Shown one piece after another: positions 52,835-62,249 of a stretch of DNA of 64,000 nucleotides. The DNA is from Parabacteroides sp. AD58 (GTDB lineage: Bacteria; Bacteroidota; Bacteroidia; Bacteroidales; Tannerellaceae). A program made the translations under genes and the position numbers. The DNA lies in NCBI RefSeq assembly GCF_023744375.2, contig NZ_CP146284.1:1984001-2048000 (forward strand), given 5' to 3'. How positions within the stretch are numbered: position 1 is the stretch's first letter; each line of letters starts with the position of its first letter. The notes beneath the pieces are model-generated. The model ran no database searches and had not been told where the DNA came from. It saw only the letters and a list, made by a program, of their open reading frames with translations.

Positions 52835-53111
52835 AATATAGCATATATTTAGACAATAACGAACTACAAATCAATTACTTTCTATCTAAAAAAAGACAAT
52901 CTTCCAGAAAGAAAAAAAAACGACTTCTTCTACATTCTAGCTTATGAATAACAAATAACAAAGCAGGACTATAACATATTCATTTTTTCTTATTACCGTT
53001 ATAAAGAGAAAATTGGGCTCAAGTTGCGAACATCGGGAGGAAGTAATCAGACGAATCCGGCAGAAATTATAAAGTGTTCGTAGTAAACAAGGGAAATGAA
53101 TGGTGTAGAAA

Positions 53112-53138
53112 CAAAAAAAGCATCCGAATGGATGCTTG
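53112..53138 (-). terminator. tRNA-Val cluster terminator
   Basis: AAGCATCC pairs with GGATGCTT around a GAAT loop (53119-53137), followed by TTTTTTTG on the minus strand, just after the last tRNA gene. Confidence 0.85.
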
Positions 53139-53147
53139 CTAAAAACG

Positions 53148-53222
53148 TGGGCGTTGACGGATTCGAACCGCCGACCCTCTGCTTGTAAGGCAGATGCTCT
53201 GAACCAGCTGAGCTAAACGCCC
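53148..53222 (-). tRNA. tRNA-Val (UAC), copy 3 of the cluster
   Basis: A complete cloverleaf of 74 nt plus discriminator A, with the CTTACAA anticodon loop reading UAC (Val). No CCA is encoded. Bodies of the three copies are identical. Confidence 0.97.
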
Positions 53223-53251
53223 GATTAATCGATTGATTGTTTTTTGGGAAG

Positions 53252-53326
53252 TGGGCGTTGACGGATTCGAACCGCCGACCCTCTGCTTGTAAGGCAGATG
53301 CTCTGAACCAGCTGAGCTAAACGCCC
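53252..53326 (-). tRNA. tRNA-Val (UAC), copy 2 of the cluster
   Basis: Identical body to the neighbouring copies, anticodon UAC, discriminator A, no CCA. The flanking spacers share GATTAATC and TTGATTGTTTT, so the repeat arose by tandem duplication. Confidence 0.97.
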
Positions 53327-53353
53327 GATTAATCGGTTGATTGTTTTGAAAAG

Positions 53354-53428
53354 TGGGCGTTGACGGATTCGAACCGCCGACCCTCTGCTTGTAAGGCAGA
53401 TGCTCTGAACCAGCTGAGCTAAACGCCC
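53354..53428 (-). tRNA. tRNA-Val (UAC), copy 1 of the cluster
   Basis: Promoter-proximal copy with the same body and UAC anticodon. A consensus promoter lies 46 bp upstream. Confidence 0.97.
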
Positions 53429-53473
53429 TTTTCATTCATTCTGTTTTGTACGCCTTATCTCTTTAAGACGGTG

Positions 53474-53504
53474 CAAAGGTACGGCTTTTTTTGAAACCTC
53501 CAAA
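53474..53504 (-). promoter_or_regulatory. tRNA-Val cluster promoter
   Basis: On the minus strand TTTG (53501-53504) and TACCTTTG (53474-53481) are 19 bp apart, matching both boxes of the Bacteroidetes consensus TTTG-N19-21-TAnnTTTG. It is the cleanest promoter in the window. Confidence 0.8.
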
Positions 53505-53537
53505 TATTTTCGGAGAAAAAATAAAAAAAACTTTGTT

Positions 53538-53572
53538 TTTGCATATAGATACCAGGAAAAGCATTAACTTTG
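53538..53572 (+). promoter_or_regulatory. purB promoter
   Basis: TAACTTTG (53565-53572) matches the -7 box; TTTG (53538-53541) lies 23 bp upstream, slightly beyond the usual 19-21. The ATG is 36 bp downstream. Confidence 0.55.
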
Positions 53573-53607
53573 CAACTCTACATCATATATAATGTATTAA
53601 AGGAAAA

Positions 53608-54951
53608 ATGATACTATCAACACTAACAGCCATCTCGCCTGTTGACGGGCGATATTGGAACAAAGCTGAGAACCTTGCAGCTTATTTTTCTGAATTCGCG
53701 CTGATTAGATACAGAGTGCGCGTAGAGATTGAGTATTTGATAGCTCTATCTGAATATCTTCCGCAATTAAGTGAATTAAATACGGAAGAGGTGAAAACAT
53801 GGCTTCGCAATGTCTATAAAGAGTTTACGGAAGAAGATGCTTTGCGGGTAAAGGAAATAGAAAAGGTAACCAACCATGATGTCAAAGCCGTTGAATATTT
53901 CATCAAAGAAAAGACAGATCATTTTCTGGCTGAGAAATATCATGAGTTCATTCACTTCGGACTGACCTCGCAAGACATCAACAATACGGCTATGCCGTTG
54001 TCGCTGAAAGAAGCGTTGAACGATGTCTATTATCCGGGACTGGAAGAAGTCATCAGTACGCTGGAAAAATATGCGAATGAATGGATGAATATCCCGATGT
54101 TGGCCAAGACACACGGACAACCAGCCTCTCCTACCCGTCTGGGTAAAGAGATCATGGTGTTTGTATACCGCCTGAAACAGCAATTGAACTTACTGAAAGC
54201 CGTTCCGATTTCAGCTAAGTTTGGTGGTGCTACCGGCAACTTCAATGCACACCATGTAGCTTATCCGGAATATGACTGGAAAGCTTTTGCCAACAAATTC
54301 GTCAGCGAATCATTAGGATTGCAACGGGAAGAGTGGACAACCCAGATTTCGAATTACGACAATTTAGGAGCTATCTTCGACGGAATGAAACGAATCAATA
54401 CCATCCTGATTGACCTGAACCGCGATTTCTGGCAATATATTTCCATGGAATATTTCAAGCAGAAAATCAAAGCGGGCGAAGTAGGTTCTTCAGCCATGCC
54501 GCATAAGGTTAATCCGATCGATTTCGAAAATGCCGAAGGTAACTTAGGTATTGCCAATGCCATTCTTGAACATCTGGCAACAAAACTCCCGATCTCACGT
54601 TTACAGCGTGACTTGACCGACTCAACCGTGTTGAGAAATGTAGGTGTTCCGATGGCACACATCGAAATTGCATTTAAGAGTTTGTTAAAAGGTTTAGGTA
54701 AACTATTGCTCAACGAAAAAGCCCTGGAAGCTGATCTTGACAGATGCTGGGCCGTCGTAGCAGAAGGTATCCAAACCATCTTGCGCCGGGAAGGTTATCC
54801 GAAACCATACGAAGCATTAAAAGCTCTTACCCGTACCAATGCAGGCATTACGGAACAGTCAATTAAAGATTTTATTGAAACATTGCAGGTCAGCGATCGC
54901 GTAAAAGACGAGTTGAGAGCGATTACACCGCATAATTATACAGGAATTTAA
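53608..54951 (+). CDS. purB: Adenylosuccinate lyase
   Basis: A 447-residue fumarase/aspartase superfamily enzyme acting twice in purine synthesis, cleaving SAICAR and adenylosuccinate to release fumarate. The N-terminal LTAISPVDGRYWNKAENLAAYFSE, the HFGLTSQDINNTA and KTHGQPASPT blocks, and the signature GSSAMPHKVNPIDFENAEGN (flexible loop with catalytic Ser) are complete. It has a consensus promoter and is first of a plus-strand run with rluB-like and asnS genes. Confidence 0.97.
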   Translation: MILSTLTAISPVDGRYWNKAENLAAYFSEFALIRYRVRVEIEYLIALSEYLPQLSELNTEEVKTWLRNVYKEFTEEDALRVKEIEKVTNHDVKAVEYFIKEKTDHFLAEKYHEFIHFGLTSQDINNTAMPLSLKEALNDVYYPGLEEVISTLEKYANEWMNIPMLAKTHGQPASPTRLGKEIMVFVYRLKQQLNLLKAVPISAKFGGATGNFNAHHVAYPEYDWKAFANKFVSESLGLQREEWTTQISNYDNLGAIFDGMKRINTILIDLNRDFWQYISMEYFKQKIKAGEVGSSAMPHKVNPIDFENAEGNLGIANAILEHLATKLPISRLQRDLTDSTVLRNVGVPMAHIEIAFKSLLKGLGKLLLNEKALEADLDRCWAVVAEGIQTILRREGYPKPYEALKALTRTNAGITEQSIKDFIETLQVSDRVKDELRAITPHNYTGI

Positions 54952-55128
54952 AAACAAATAAGGAGAAAAAGATACCAAAACAGTTTCAAGCTTATCGGAG
55001 TTCCGAAAAACTCGACTGCTTTGGTGCTAACCAAACTATTAATAATCTTATCTCCTGAACAGATAAATAACAAAATCAAAGGTAGCCGGGAGGCTATCAA
55101 GTATAAACCTTTTATTATAATTTATAAC

Positions 55129-56571
55129 ATGAGTACAGAAGAAAGAGATGAGGCACAGCAGCAGCCAGCAGCACGCCCAAGAAAAGTAATGACAGGCTAC
55201 AGAGACAATGCAGAAGACGGAGAAAGAAGACCGTATAACACAGGTTACAACCGTCCTGAGGGTAACTATGAACGCAGACCGTACAACCGACCGGCAAATA
55301 ATGACCGCGGAGGTTATCGTTCTTATGGAGACCGCCAGCAGTATAATGACTATGGCAATAATCAAGGTTATCAGCAGCGTTATGATAATCGCGGTGGTTA
55401 CGGTAATAACCGGCCTTACAACAACCGGAACAACTATAACAACCAGAATCGAGAGGGAGGTTATAATCAGAACCGTCAGTATGGAAACCGTCCGGCTTAC
55501 AACCCGAACAACGACCAGCGTGCATACAACCGTCCGGTATATAGCAGCAATCCAAATGCCGTAACCAACAATCCGGAAGGAGCACCGGTAAAGAAAAGAA
55601 GACCGCGTGTAGGCGAAAATCGGACAAACTTCGATAATCGTCAGGATAATCGCGGTGCAGCTCCACGTCCTTATGGAAATAATTACGGAGGTGGCAATGC
55701 TTATGGTGGAGGCCGTTACAATAATAATAACGGACGTAACAACAACCGCCGTCCGAACAATAATAACAATCGCCGTTCCAACAATTACAACCCGAATGCT
55801 AAGTACAATTTCCAGAAACAGCTGAAGTACAAGGAAGTATTGGCAGACCCGAACGAACCGATCCGTTTGAACAAGTTCTTGTCGAATGCAGGTGTTTGCT
55901 CTCGTCGTGAAGCCGATGAATATATCCAGGCTGGAAATGTAAAGGTAAACGATGTAGTAGTAACGGAATTGGGAACAAAGATTACCCGTTCTGATAAGGT
56001 TACATTCAATGACAAACCGGTTCAGATCGAAAGCAAGGTTTACATTGTATTGAACAAGCCGAAAAACTGTGTAACAACTTCAGACGATCCTCAGGAACGC
56101 CTGACAGTAATGGATCTGGTAAAACATGCTTGTACGGAAAGAATCTATCCGGTAGGTCGTCTGGACCGCAATACAACCGGTGTATTGCTGTTGACGAATG
56201 ATGGTGATCTGGCATCTAAACTGACTCACCCGTCATTTAAGAAGAAAAAGATCTATCACGTATGGTTGGACAAGAATGTTTCGGTTGAAGATATGGAAAA
56301 GATTGCAAACGGACTTGAACTGGAAGACGGCGAAATCCATGCAGATGCCATCAGCTATGCAAACGAAACTGACAAGAGCCAGGTTGGTATCGAAATTCAT
56401 TCTGGCCGTAACCGTATCGTGCGTCGTATCTTCGAATCTTTAGGTTATCATGTCGTTAAATTGGACCGTGTTTATTTCGCTGGTCTGACGAAGAAAAACC
56501 TGGGTCGTGGTAAATGGCGTTATCTGAACGAAAAAGAAGTAAACGCACTGCGCATGGGTGCTTTCGAATAA
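55129..56571 (+). CDS. RsuA/RluB-family pseudouridine synthase with Asn/Arg/Gly-rich tail
   Basis: A 480-residue protein. Residues 1-235 are low-complexity Asn, Arg, Gly, Tyr, Pro and Gln with repeated RPYN motifs and no predicted fold. Residues 240-300 are an S4 RNA-binding domain ([22 protein letters not shown]) and the rest the pseudouridine synthase domain with catalytic Asp346 in GRLDRNTTG. It should modify 23S rRNA (RluB, 2605) or 16S rRNA (RsuA, 516); which cannot be told. The ATG at 55129 is used because the upstream in-frame extension lacks similarity. asnS follows 16 bp later. Confidence 0.9.
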   Translation: MSTEERDEAQQQPAARPRKVMTGYRDNAEDGERRPYNTGYNRPEGNYERRPYNRPANNDRGGYRSYGDRQQYNDYGNNQGYQQRYDNRGGYGNNRPYNNRNNYNNQNREGGYNQNRQYGNRPAYNPNNDQRAYNRPVYSSNPNAVTNNPEGAPVKKRRPRVGENRTNFDNRQDNRGAAPRPYGNNYGGGNAYGGGRYNNNNGRNNNRRPNNNNNRRSNNYNPNAKYNFQKQLKYKEVLADPNEPIRLNKFLSNAGVCSRREADEYIQAGNVKVNDVVVTELGTKITRSDKVTFNDKPVQIESKVYIVLNKPKNCVTTSDDPQERLTVMDLVKHACTERIYPVGRLDRNTTGVLLLTNDGDLASKLTHPSFKKKKIYHVWLDKNVSVEDMEKIANGLELEDGEIHADAISYANETDKSQVGIEIHSGRNRIVRRIFESLGYHVVKLDRVYFAGLTKKNLGRGKWRYLNEKEVNALRMGAFE

Positions 56572-56587
56572 TAAAACTATTAATAGA

Positions 56588-57994
56588 ATGGAAACAATAA
56601 AAAGAACAAAGATTGTAGATTTGCTTAAAAGCACAGCTTTTGGCTCTACCGTTAACGTGAAAGGCTGGGTTCGTACTCGCCGTGGCAGCAAACAGGTAAA
56701 CTTTATTGCGCTGAACGACGGTTCTACAATAAATAATGTTCAAATCGTTGTTGATGTAGAAAAATTTGGAGAAGAATTTCTGAAGCCCATTACGACTGGT
56801 GCCAGTATGAGCGTAAACGGAACCTTGGTTCAGTCGCAGGGAAAAGGTCAGTCTGTTGAAATCCAGGCTACCGAAATAGAGATCTACGGAACTGCTGACC
56901 CGGCAACATATCCGTTGCAGAAGAAAGGCCATTCGATGGAATTCTTGCGTGAGATTGCTCACTTGCGTCCGCGTACGAATACATTCGGTGCCATCTTCCG
57001 TATCCGTCACAACATGGCTTTTGCTATTCACAAATTCTTCCATGACAAAGGTTTCTTCTATTTCCATACACCAATCATTACAGCTTCTGACTGTGAAGGT
57101 GCAGGACAGATGTTCCAGGTTACTACGAAGAACTTGTACAATCTGAAGAAAGATGAAAATGGATCCATCATTTATGATGATGATTTCTTCGGCAAACAAA
57201 CAAGTCTGACAGTTTCCGGACAGCTGGAAGGAGAATTGGCTGCTACGGCATTAGGACAGATTTATACATTCGGTCCGACATTCCGTGCTGAAAACTCCAA
57301 TACTCCTCGCCACTTGGCTGAGTTCTGGATGATCGAACCGGAAGTTGCCTTCTATGATATCAACGATAACATGGAATTGGCCGAAGAATTCATTAAGTAC
57401 TGCGTACAATGGGCTCTCGACAACTGCATGGACGATATCAAATTCCTGAACGATATGTTCGACAAAGGCCTGATTGAACGTCTTCAGGGCGTTCTGAAAG
57501 ACGAATTCGTCCGCTTGCCTTATACTGAAGGTATCAAGATTCTGGAAGATGCCGTTGCCAAAGGTCACAAATTTGAATTCCCAGTTTACTGGGGCGTTGA
57601 CTTAGCTTCTGAACACGAACGCTTCCTGGTAGAAGATCATTTCAAACGTCCGGTAATCCTGACTGATTACCCGAAAGAAATCAAGGCATTCTACATGAAG
57701 CAGAATGAAGACGGAAAGACTGTTCGTGCTATGGATGTACTGTTCCCGAAGATTGGTGAAATCATCGGTGGTTCAGAACGTGAAGCTGATTATGACAAAC
57801 TGTACAACCGCATTCAGGAATTGCATATCCCGATGAAAGATATGTGGTGGTATCTGGATACTCGCCGGTTCGGTACGGTTCCTCATTCAGGATTTGGCCT
57901 TGGATTCGAACGCTTGTTACTGTTCGTTACGGGTATGGCTAACATCCGCGATGTGATTCCGTTCCCGCGTACTCCGAACAATGCGGAATTCTAA
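56588..57994 (+). CDS. asnS: Asparaginyl-tRNA synthetase
   Basis: A 468-residue class IIb aaRS. An N-terminal OB-fold anticodon-binding domain ([17 protein letters not shown]) is followed by the catalytic core with [20 protein letters not shown] (motif 1 region), [19 protein letters not shown] (motif 2) and [15 protein letters not shown] (motif 3). The start at 56588 is chosen because the upstream in-frame ATG at 56558 lies inside the preceding gene. It follows the pseudouridine synthase gene by 16 bp and is probably in the same transcript. Confidence 0.97.
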   Translation: METIKRTKIVDLLKSTAFGSTVNVKGWVRTRRGSKQVNFIALNDGSTINNVQIVVDVEKFGEEFLKPITTGASMSVNGTLVQSQGKGQSVEIQATEIEIYGTADPATYPLQKKGHSMEFLREIAHLRPRTNTFGAIFRIRHNMAFAIHKFFHDKGFFYFHTPIITASDCEGAGQMFQVTTKNLYNLKKDENGSIIYDDDFFGKQTSLTVSGQLEGELAATALGQIYTFGPTFRAENSNTPRHLAEFWMIEPEVAFYDINDNMELAEEFIKYCVQWALDNCMDDIKFLNDMFDKGLIERLQGVLKDEFVRLPYTEGIKILEDAVAKGHKFEFPVYWGVDLASEHERFLVEDHFKRPVILTDYPKEIKAFYMKQNEDGKTVRAMDVLFPKIGEIIGGSEREADYDKLYNRIQELHIPMKDMWWYLDTRRFGTVPHSGFGLGFERLLLFVTGMANIRDVIPFPRTPNNAEF

Positions 57995-58017
57995 GTAAGA
58001 ATTTTGTAGAGAATATA

Positions 58018-58076
58018 AGGTGCGTCAAAACGTTTAGTGAAGTCCAATAGGACAAAACGTTTGATGCACCTTTTTA
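58018..58076 (+). terminator. asnS terminator
   Basis: AGGTGC and AAACGTTT arms at 58018-58039 pair with the complement ending in GCACCT near 58071, followed by TTTTTATTTTT. The stem has one bulge. Confidence 0.7.
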
Positions 58077-58145
58077 TTTTTACTGAATTTTCTTTCCGAC
58101 GAGAAATTTTATTGGATATATGTAGATAGAATATCTCTTAAACAA

Positions 58146-58153
58146 TATCTTTG
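58146..58153 (+). promoter_or_regulatory. -7 box of the GH123-like lipoprotein gene
   Basis: TATCTTTG matches TAnnTTTG, 20 bp before the ATG. Confidence 0.6.
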
Positions 58154-58173
58154 CTAAACAAGAATAAATAATT

Positions 58174-59907
58174 ATGGAATTGAAAAACACAACATTCGCA
58201 TTCCTGGCCTTAGCCCTGTTCGGTTGCCAGGAACAAAAGTACGTTCCTGTTACAACTTTTCAGGAAGCAGAAGATCCGGTAGCTATTAGTACAGAAGCTG
58301 AACAGCAATGGAATCAGGCAGGCAAGAAACTTAATGTTGCCTGGGGAAGTATCGACTGGCGTTATTCACGCAGTGAAATTCCTCAGAATCTGGAAAACAA
58401 ACCTTGTCAACTCACAGCCTGGCGAGGTGAAAAGGCTTCGGCCCAACTGTTATTATGGTCGGCTGGAGGATCAAACGGTGTAACCTGCCAGATTGGAGAA
58501 TTCAAAGCAGATAAAGCTTCTTTACCGGCTTCGATCGCCCAAGCACGCTTTGTGAGATATACGCTGGCAGACATCAATTCACCCGACTTCAAGAAAGGTG
58601 GCCCCAGTGTATTGATGCCGGATATGCTGGATTCATTATCCCGCTTTGATATGGCCCCAAAAACGACTCGTCCGGTCTGGATTACCATTCAAGTACCACA
58701 AGACGCAGTTGCAGGAACTTATACATCTACGATTACGGTAACAGACCAGGAAAAAGAGAAATTCACGTTTCCCATCCAGCTAAAGGTAATCGATCATGTC
58801 TTACCCACACCCGATCAATGGAATTACCATTTGGATTTATGGCAGCATCCGGCCGCTGTAGCCCGTGCAGAAGGATTAAAGATGTGGAGTGACGAACATT
58901 TTGAAGCATTAAAGAAGACGATGATACCTTTGGCGAAAGCTGGCCAGAAAGTCATTACGGCCACGCTTAACAAAGATCCTTGGAATCATCAGTGCTACGA
59001 TGCCTATGAAGACATGATTACATGGACACGTCACAAAGACGGTTCCTGGAGTTACGACTATCAAATATTTGACCGCTGGGTAGAAATGATGCTTTCTATA
59101 GGCATCAATCGTATGATCAACTGCTATTCGATGGTTCCATGGAATTGTGAACTGGATTACTTCGATGAAGCCGAGAATAAAAAGGTTACAGTTGTAGCCA
59201 CGCCAGGGAAACCTGAATTTACCCAGATGTGGGAACCGTTCCTGGCAGACTTCAAGAAGCATTTGGATGAAAAAGGCTGGCTGGGCATTACCAATATAGC
59301 CATGGATGAACGCTCTCCGGAACAAATGGATGCAGCCGTGAAAGTTTTGGAAAAGTGTGCTCCGGAAATGGGCATTGCCATTGCCGACAATCACAAATCT
59401 TATAAGAAGTATAAGATGATGCGTGATGTATGCGTATCGCAAGGACAAAAAGCCGATCACGAAGACATTATTGCCCGCCGCGCCAATGGATTTAACACAA
59501 CATTCTATGTTTGCTGTGGCCCGTTCTACCCGAACACGTTTACATTCTCACATCCTTACGAAGCCGAATTATTAGGCTGGTACGGCCTGGCCTGCGATTA
59601 CGACGGAATGCTTCGCTGGGCTTACAACTCATGGCCGGAAGATCCGCAATATGATTCACGCTTCGGTAATTGGAGCTCAGGAGATACATACTTAGTCTAT
59701 CCTTACTATCGTTCTTCTATCCGGTTCGAACGGCTTATTGATGGTATTGAAGTAGCCGAAAAAGTAAGAATCCTGCGAAAAGAAGGGGTTAATTTGGGTG
59801 AGTTAGAAAATGTTCTGGAAGAAATCCGGACAAAAGACATTAACGACAGTCAGCTTCCTTGGCAAGAAGTTGTAACCAAAGCAGACTCACTGCTGAACTC
59901 ACTCTGA
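58174..59907 (+). CDS. GH123-like glycosidase lipoprotein (DUF4091)
   Basis: A 577-residue lipoprotein (lipobox ALFGC, Cys18). An N-terminal beta-sandwich (about 40-205) precedes a TIM-barrel DUF4091 domain. GH123 enzymes are beta-N-acetylgalactosaminidases that use a consecutive Asp-Glu pair in substrate-assisted catalysis; here the pair is Asp378-Glu379 in NIAMDERSPEQ. Further family blocks are WNYHLDLWQHPAAVAR and RWAYNSWPEDPQYDSRFGNW. It would release GalNAc or a related amino sugar from host or dietary glycans at the cell surface or in the periplasm. It stands alone with promoter and terminator. Confidence 0.85.
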   Translation: MELKNTTFAFLALALFGCQEQKYVPVTTFQEAEDPVAISTEAEQQWNQAGKKLNVAWGSIDWRYSRSEIPQNLENKPCQLTAWRGEKASAQLLLWSAGGSNGVTCQIGEFKADKASLPASIAQARFVRYTLADINSPDFKKGGPSVLMPDMLDSLSRFDMAPKTTRPVWITIQVPQDAVAGTYTSTITVTDQEKEKFTFPIQLKVIDHVLPTPDQWNYHLDLWQHPAAVARAEGLKMWSDEHFEALKKTMIPLAKAGQKVITATLNKDPWNHQCYDAYEDMITWTRHKDGSWSYDYQIFDRWVEMMLSIGINRMINCYSMVPWNCELDYFDEAENKKVTVVATPGKPEFTQMWEPFLADFKKHLDEKGWLGITNIAMDERSPEQMDAAVKVLEKCAPEMGIAIADNHKSYKKYKMMRDVCVSQGQKADHEDIIARRANGFNTTFYVCCGPFYPNTFTFSHPYEAELLGWYGLACDYDGMLRWAYNSWPEDPQYDSRFGNWSSGDTYLVYPYYRSSIRFERLIDGIEVAEKVRILRKEGVNLGELENVLEEIRTKDINDSQLPWQEVVTKADSLLNSL

Positions 59908-59944
59908 GAACAAAAGAGAAACTTGACGTTCTCAAGCAGATAAA

Positions 59945-59999
59945 AAAACGACATCGGTCCTAATTGCTACAGACAAAAGACCGATGTCGTTTTCTTTTA
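59945..59999. terminator. Bidirectional terminator, GH123-like / GNAT
   Basis: AAACGACATCGGTC pairs with GACCGATGTCGTTT across a 19-nt loop, with A- and T-rich flanks on both sides, between convergent genes. Confidence 0.85.
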
Positions 60000-60010
60000 T
60001 ACGATTACTT

Positions 60011-60526
60011 TCAAAGAATTATCTGATAGGCTAAACGAGGTGAATGGTTACGCACATAAATAATTCCACAATACTTGAAACCATGCTTCAACAGTATATG
60101 TTGCAATACCTTATTATCCTGATGCGTATCTACCCGTAAATTAGAAGTCTGAGTAAAACACCAGTTTAAACATAAATCAGCAATACCTGAATGACTTCCA
60201 TCCGATGCCAGCCGGTGTAAAACGGCGTAAGGAGCATCATTCAGCCACTTCCCACCTTCTATCACATGATAAGTCGGATCATCACCTTCGATATAACAGA
60301 ATGTCGCAACAGGTTTTCCTAAGTCATCAACAAATACATAACAATGACCTGCTGCTATTTCATTTTCCATAAAAGAACGTTCCGGATAACCATCAGCCCA
60401 TTGTGTAGGATTTCCAGTCTGAATCATAAATTGGCGAGCGCAATCAAAGATAGGCATAACTGAATCCAAGTCATACAATTCAGCCTTACAGATAGCTAAT
60501 TCTTCCCTACTATTCATCATCTTCAC
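60011..60526 (-). CDS. GNAT family acetyltransferase
   Basis: A 171-residue GNAT-type protein, expected to transfer an acyl group from acyl-CoA to an amine. The NPTQWADGYP segment, the core strand GKPVATFCYIEG and LHRLASDGSHSGIADLCL helix, and the C-terminal DNKVLQHILLKHGFKYCGIIYV fit this family; the RxxGxG acetyl-CoA loop is degenerate. Substrate unknown. Its start overlaps the lrp-like gene by 17 bp, so the two are coupled and lrp may influence this gene. Confidence 0.75.
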   Translation of the reverse strand: MKMMNSREELAICKAELYDLDSVMPIFDCARQFMIQTGNPTQWADGYPERSFMENEIAAGHCYVFVDDLGKPVATFCYIEGDDPTYHVIEGGKWLNDAPYAVLHRLASDGSHSGIADLCLNWCFTQTSNLRVDTHQDNKVLQHILLKHGFKYCGIIYVRNHSPRLAYQIIL

Positions 60527-60986
60527 TCAAGTCAATCGGCAACTGACGCTTGAAAGCTTCCTTAAAAGAAATTAATGATTCCGTTCGTGCCAGACCGAGC
60601 GGTTGCAACTTATTATGAATGATGCTCAGCAAATGTTGGTTATTCTTTGCATATATCTTTATGAATAGATCATACTGACCAGTGGTATAATGGCATTCTA
60701 CAACTTCAGGAATCTGCTTTAATGCCTCCGTAACCGTAGGGAATTGGCCCGGAGAATTCAAATACAATCCTATATACGCACAAGTCTCATAGCCCACTTT
60801 CGTGTTATCGACAATAAATTCAGAACCTTTGATAACGCCTAAATTAGTAAGCTTCTGAATACGCTGGTGAATAGCAGCGCCTGATACATTACATTCACGA
60901 GCTACTTCCAAAAACGGCATTCTTGCATTGCCTATAATAAGTTTTAATATCTTCTCATCGAGTTCATCTAACTGATGGTGTGCCAT
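60510..60986 (-). CDS. Lrp/AsnC family transcriptional regulator
   Basis: A 158-residue regulator. The N-terminal winged helix (LDELDEKILKLIIGNARMPFLEVARECNVSGAAIHQRIQKL, shortened here to its ends) is followed by the RAM ligand domain (ETCAYIGLYLNSPG, VVECHYTTGQYDLFIKIYAKN). Such proteins sense amino acids. It overlaps a GNAT gene and has -7-like boxes upstream. Confidence 0.92.
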   Translation of the reverse strand: MAHHQLDELDEKILKLIIGNARMPFLEVARECNVSGAAIHQRIQKLTNLGVIKGSEFIVDNTKVGYETCAYIGLYLNSPGQFPTVTEALKQIPEVVECHYTTGQYDLFIKIYAKNNQHLLSIIHNKLQPLGLARTESLISFKEAFKRQLPIDLSEDDE

Positions 60987-61008
60987 AATAAATACGATTT
61001 AAATTATG

Positions 61009-61034
61009 CAAACTTACATTTTAATACAAATATA
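61009..61034 (-). promoter_or_regulatory. -7 boxes of the Lrp-type regulator gene
   Basis: The minus strand has TAAGTTTG (61009-61016) and TATATTTG (61027-61034), both matching TAnnTTTG; either could initiate the lrp-GNAT transcript. Confidence 0.5.
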
Positions 61035-61104
61035 GCTATATTCTTATACTTTTCAAGCATTATACAAGAAAATATTTTGTATTGTTAGATCGAATTAAAT
61101 AGAC

Positions 61105-61143
61105 ACAAAAAAATCCCTTGATCCGTTTGCGGATCAAGGGATT
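61105..61143 (-). terminator. exb operon terminator
   Basis: AATCCCTTGATCCG pairs with CGGATCAAGGGATT around a short loop, followed by TTTTTTTG on the minus strand, 28 bp after the last exbD stop. Confidence 0.85.
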
Positions 61144-61170
61144 CTTATGTATTTATCAATCAAGCTTTAA

Positions 61171-61638
61171 TTACTCAATACGCTTAGCAGCTGAATAACT
61201 AATCTTCAAAGCATACGCTTCACGAAGTGCTTGCTTAACATCCGTAATCACACCCATTTTTGTGTCTTTATCAGCTTTGATAGAAACAGTCATAAACGGC
61301 TGATCTTCCTCTTTCATACTTGACTTCTCCTGAGCAATGTAATTCTGAATCTCCGAAACTTCAGCATACTTGTCGTTCAACTGAATACGAGTTTCAGAAC
61401 CAAATTGTTTCTGCAAGTCAGGAGTCGGCTTACCAACATAGATGAAAGTAACCAATGATTTCTTTTCCAATTTCTGAAGCTCGGTAGCCTGAGGAGCCTT
61501 GAATTGCACTTTCAAAGTTACTTCACGCATTGATGTAACCATCATGATGAAGAACAAGAATGCAAACACCAAGTCAGGTAATGATGACGTGTTCAATTCA
61601 GGCATTTCACGTCCGCCTGCTTTACTAAACTTTCCCAT
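61171..61638 (-). CDS. ExbD/TolR family biopolymer transporter (second copy)
   Basis: A 155-residue protein with one N-terminal membrane helix (LPDLVFAFLFFIMMVTSM) carrying the conserved Asp (Asp22) that takes part in proton flow, and a periplasmic C-terminal domain ending in the ALREAYALKISYSAAKRIE helix. It is the last gene of an exbB-4TM-exbD-exbD operon, 2 bp after the first exbD. Confidence 0.92.
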   Translation of the reverse strand: MGKFSKAGGREMPELNTSSLPDLVFAFLFFIMMVTSMREVTLKVQFKAPQATELQKLEKKSLVTFIYVGKPTPDLQKQFGSETRIQLNDKYAEVSEIQNYIAQEKSSMKEEDQPFMTVSIKADKDTKMGVITDVKQALREAYALKISYSAAKRIE

Positions 61639-61640
61639 CG

Positions 61641-62228
61641 TTACTTACCTCCATAGTTTTTAGGTTCAGCTTCAGAGATCTTCTGCGGATAAATTTGCTG
61701 TACAGCTTTTTGTTCATCTTCATTCAGATCCATGAAGGCTTTACCGAATTTCTTCTTTGAAATATCATCACGCAACTCATTGTAAGCTGCAGCCAGCTCA
61801 TTCTGTACGTCGATATATGCCTGATATGAAGTTCCACGGTCGTTCTGCAATGAAATTACATGATTTTTTGTAACCATTGTTTTACCAAAGTATGGAACGT
61901 CCACTTCAATCTTTTCAGGTTTGTTGGCATCATTGTACGGATTATCAATGAATTCCTTAACCTTATCTTTCAATTGTTTGACATCAATCACTTCATTACC
62001 GCAAAGTACCTGGTTCGTACTACTTACCAATACAACCAGCAAGTTACGTTTCTTGATATCAACATCAGTATCATTCTTCTGATCTTTAGGTACAGGAGGC
62101 GGCAAACGTCTTGCCAAACCTTGGTCTGTATCCATTGATGTTGTAATAAGGAAGAAGATAAGCAACATGAAAGCAATATCGGCTGAAGAAGAACCATTGA
62201 TACCCGGTGTCTTTCTTTTCTTACCCAT
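61641..62228 (-). CDS. ExbD/TolR family biopolymer transporter (first copy)
   Basis: A 195-residue ExbD, longer than its neighbour, with a single membrane helix (SSADIAFMLLIFFLITTSM) containing the proton-relay Asp and a periplasmic part of about 160 residues with an extra insertion (TDVDIKKRNLLVVLVSS). With ExbB it forms the stator that powers TonB. The two divergent ExbD copies probably form a heteromeric complex, as in other Bacteroidetes. Confidence 0.92.
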   Translation of the reverse strand: MGKKRKTPGINGSSSADIAFMLLIFFLITTSMDTDQGLARRLPPPVPKDQKNDTDVDIKKRNLLVVLVSSTNQVLCGNEVIDVKQLKDKVKEFIDNPYNDANKPEKIEVDVPYFGKTMVTKNHVISLQNDRGTSYQAYIDVQNELAAAYNELRDDISKKKFGKAFMDLNEDEQKAVQQIYPQKISEAEPKNYGGK

Positions 62229-62249
62229 TTTACTTTTCTGTTAACCTAT

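Larger units (their letters stand above)
52496..53111. other. 616-bp AT-rich region upstream of EF-G2
   Basis: It carries a GTGAC-N8-GTCAC palindrome at 52538-52555, array 3 at 52739-52834, and otherwise AT-rich sequence with no convincing ORF, RNA or clear -7 box. A poor minus-strand candidate is the sequence CTAATTTG at 52561-52568, one base off consensus. Confidence 0.6.

Noticed and set aside
53139..53435. 98-residue open frame with repeated units
   Set aside because: It is an artefact of three identical tRNA-Val genes read antisense to their own strand.
55048..55666. Minus-strand frames of 105 and 183 residues opposite the pseudouridine synthase tail
   Set aside because: They come from low-complexity Asn/Arg/Gly codons on the other strand and have no start context.
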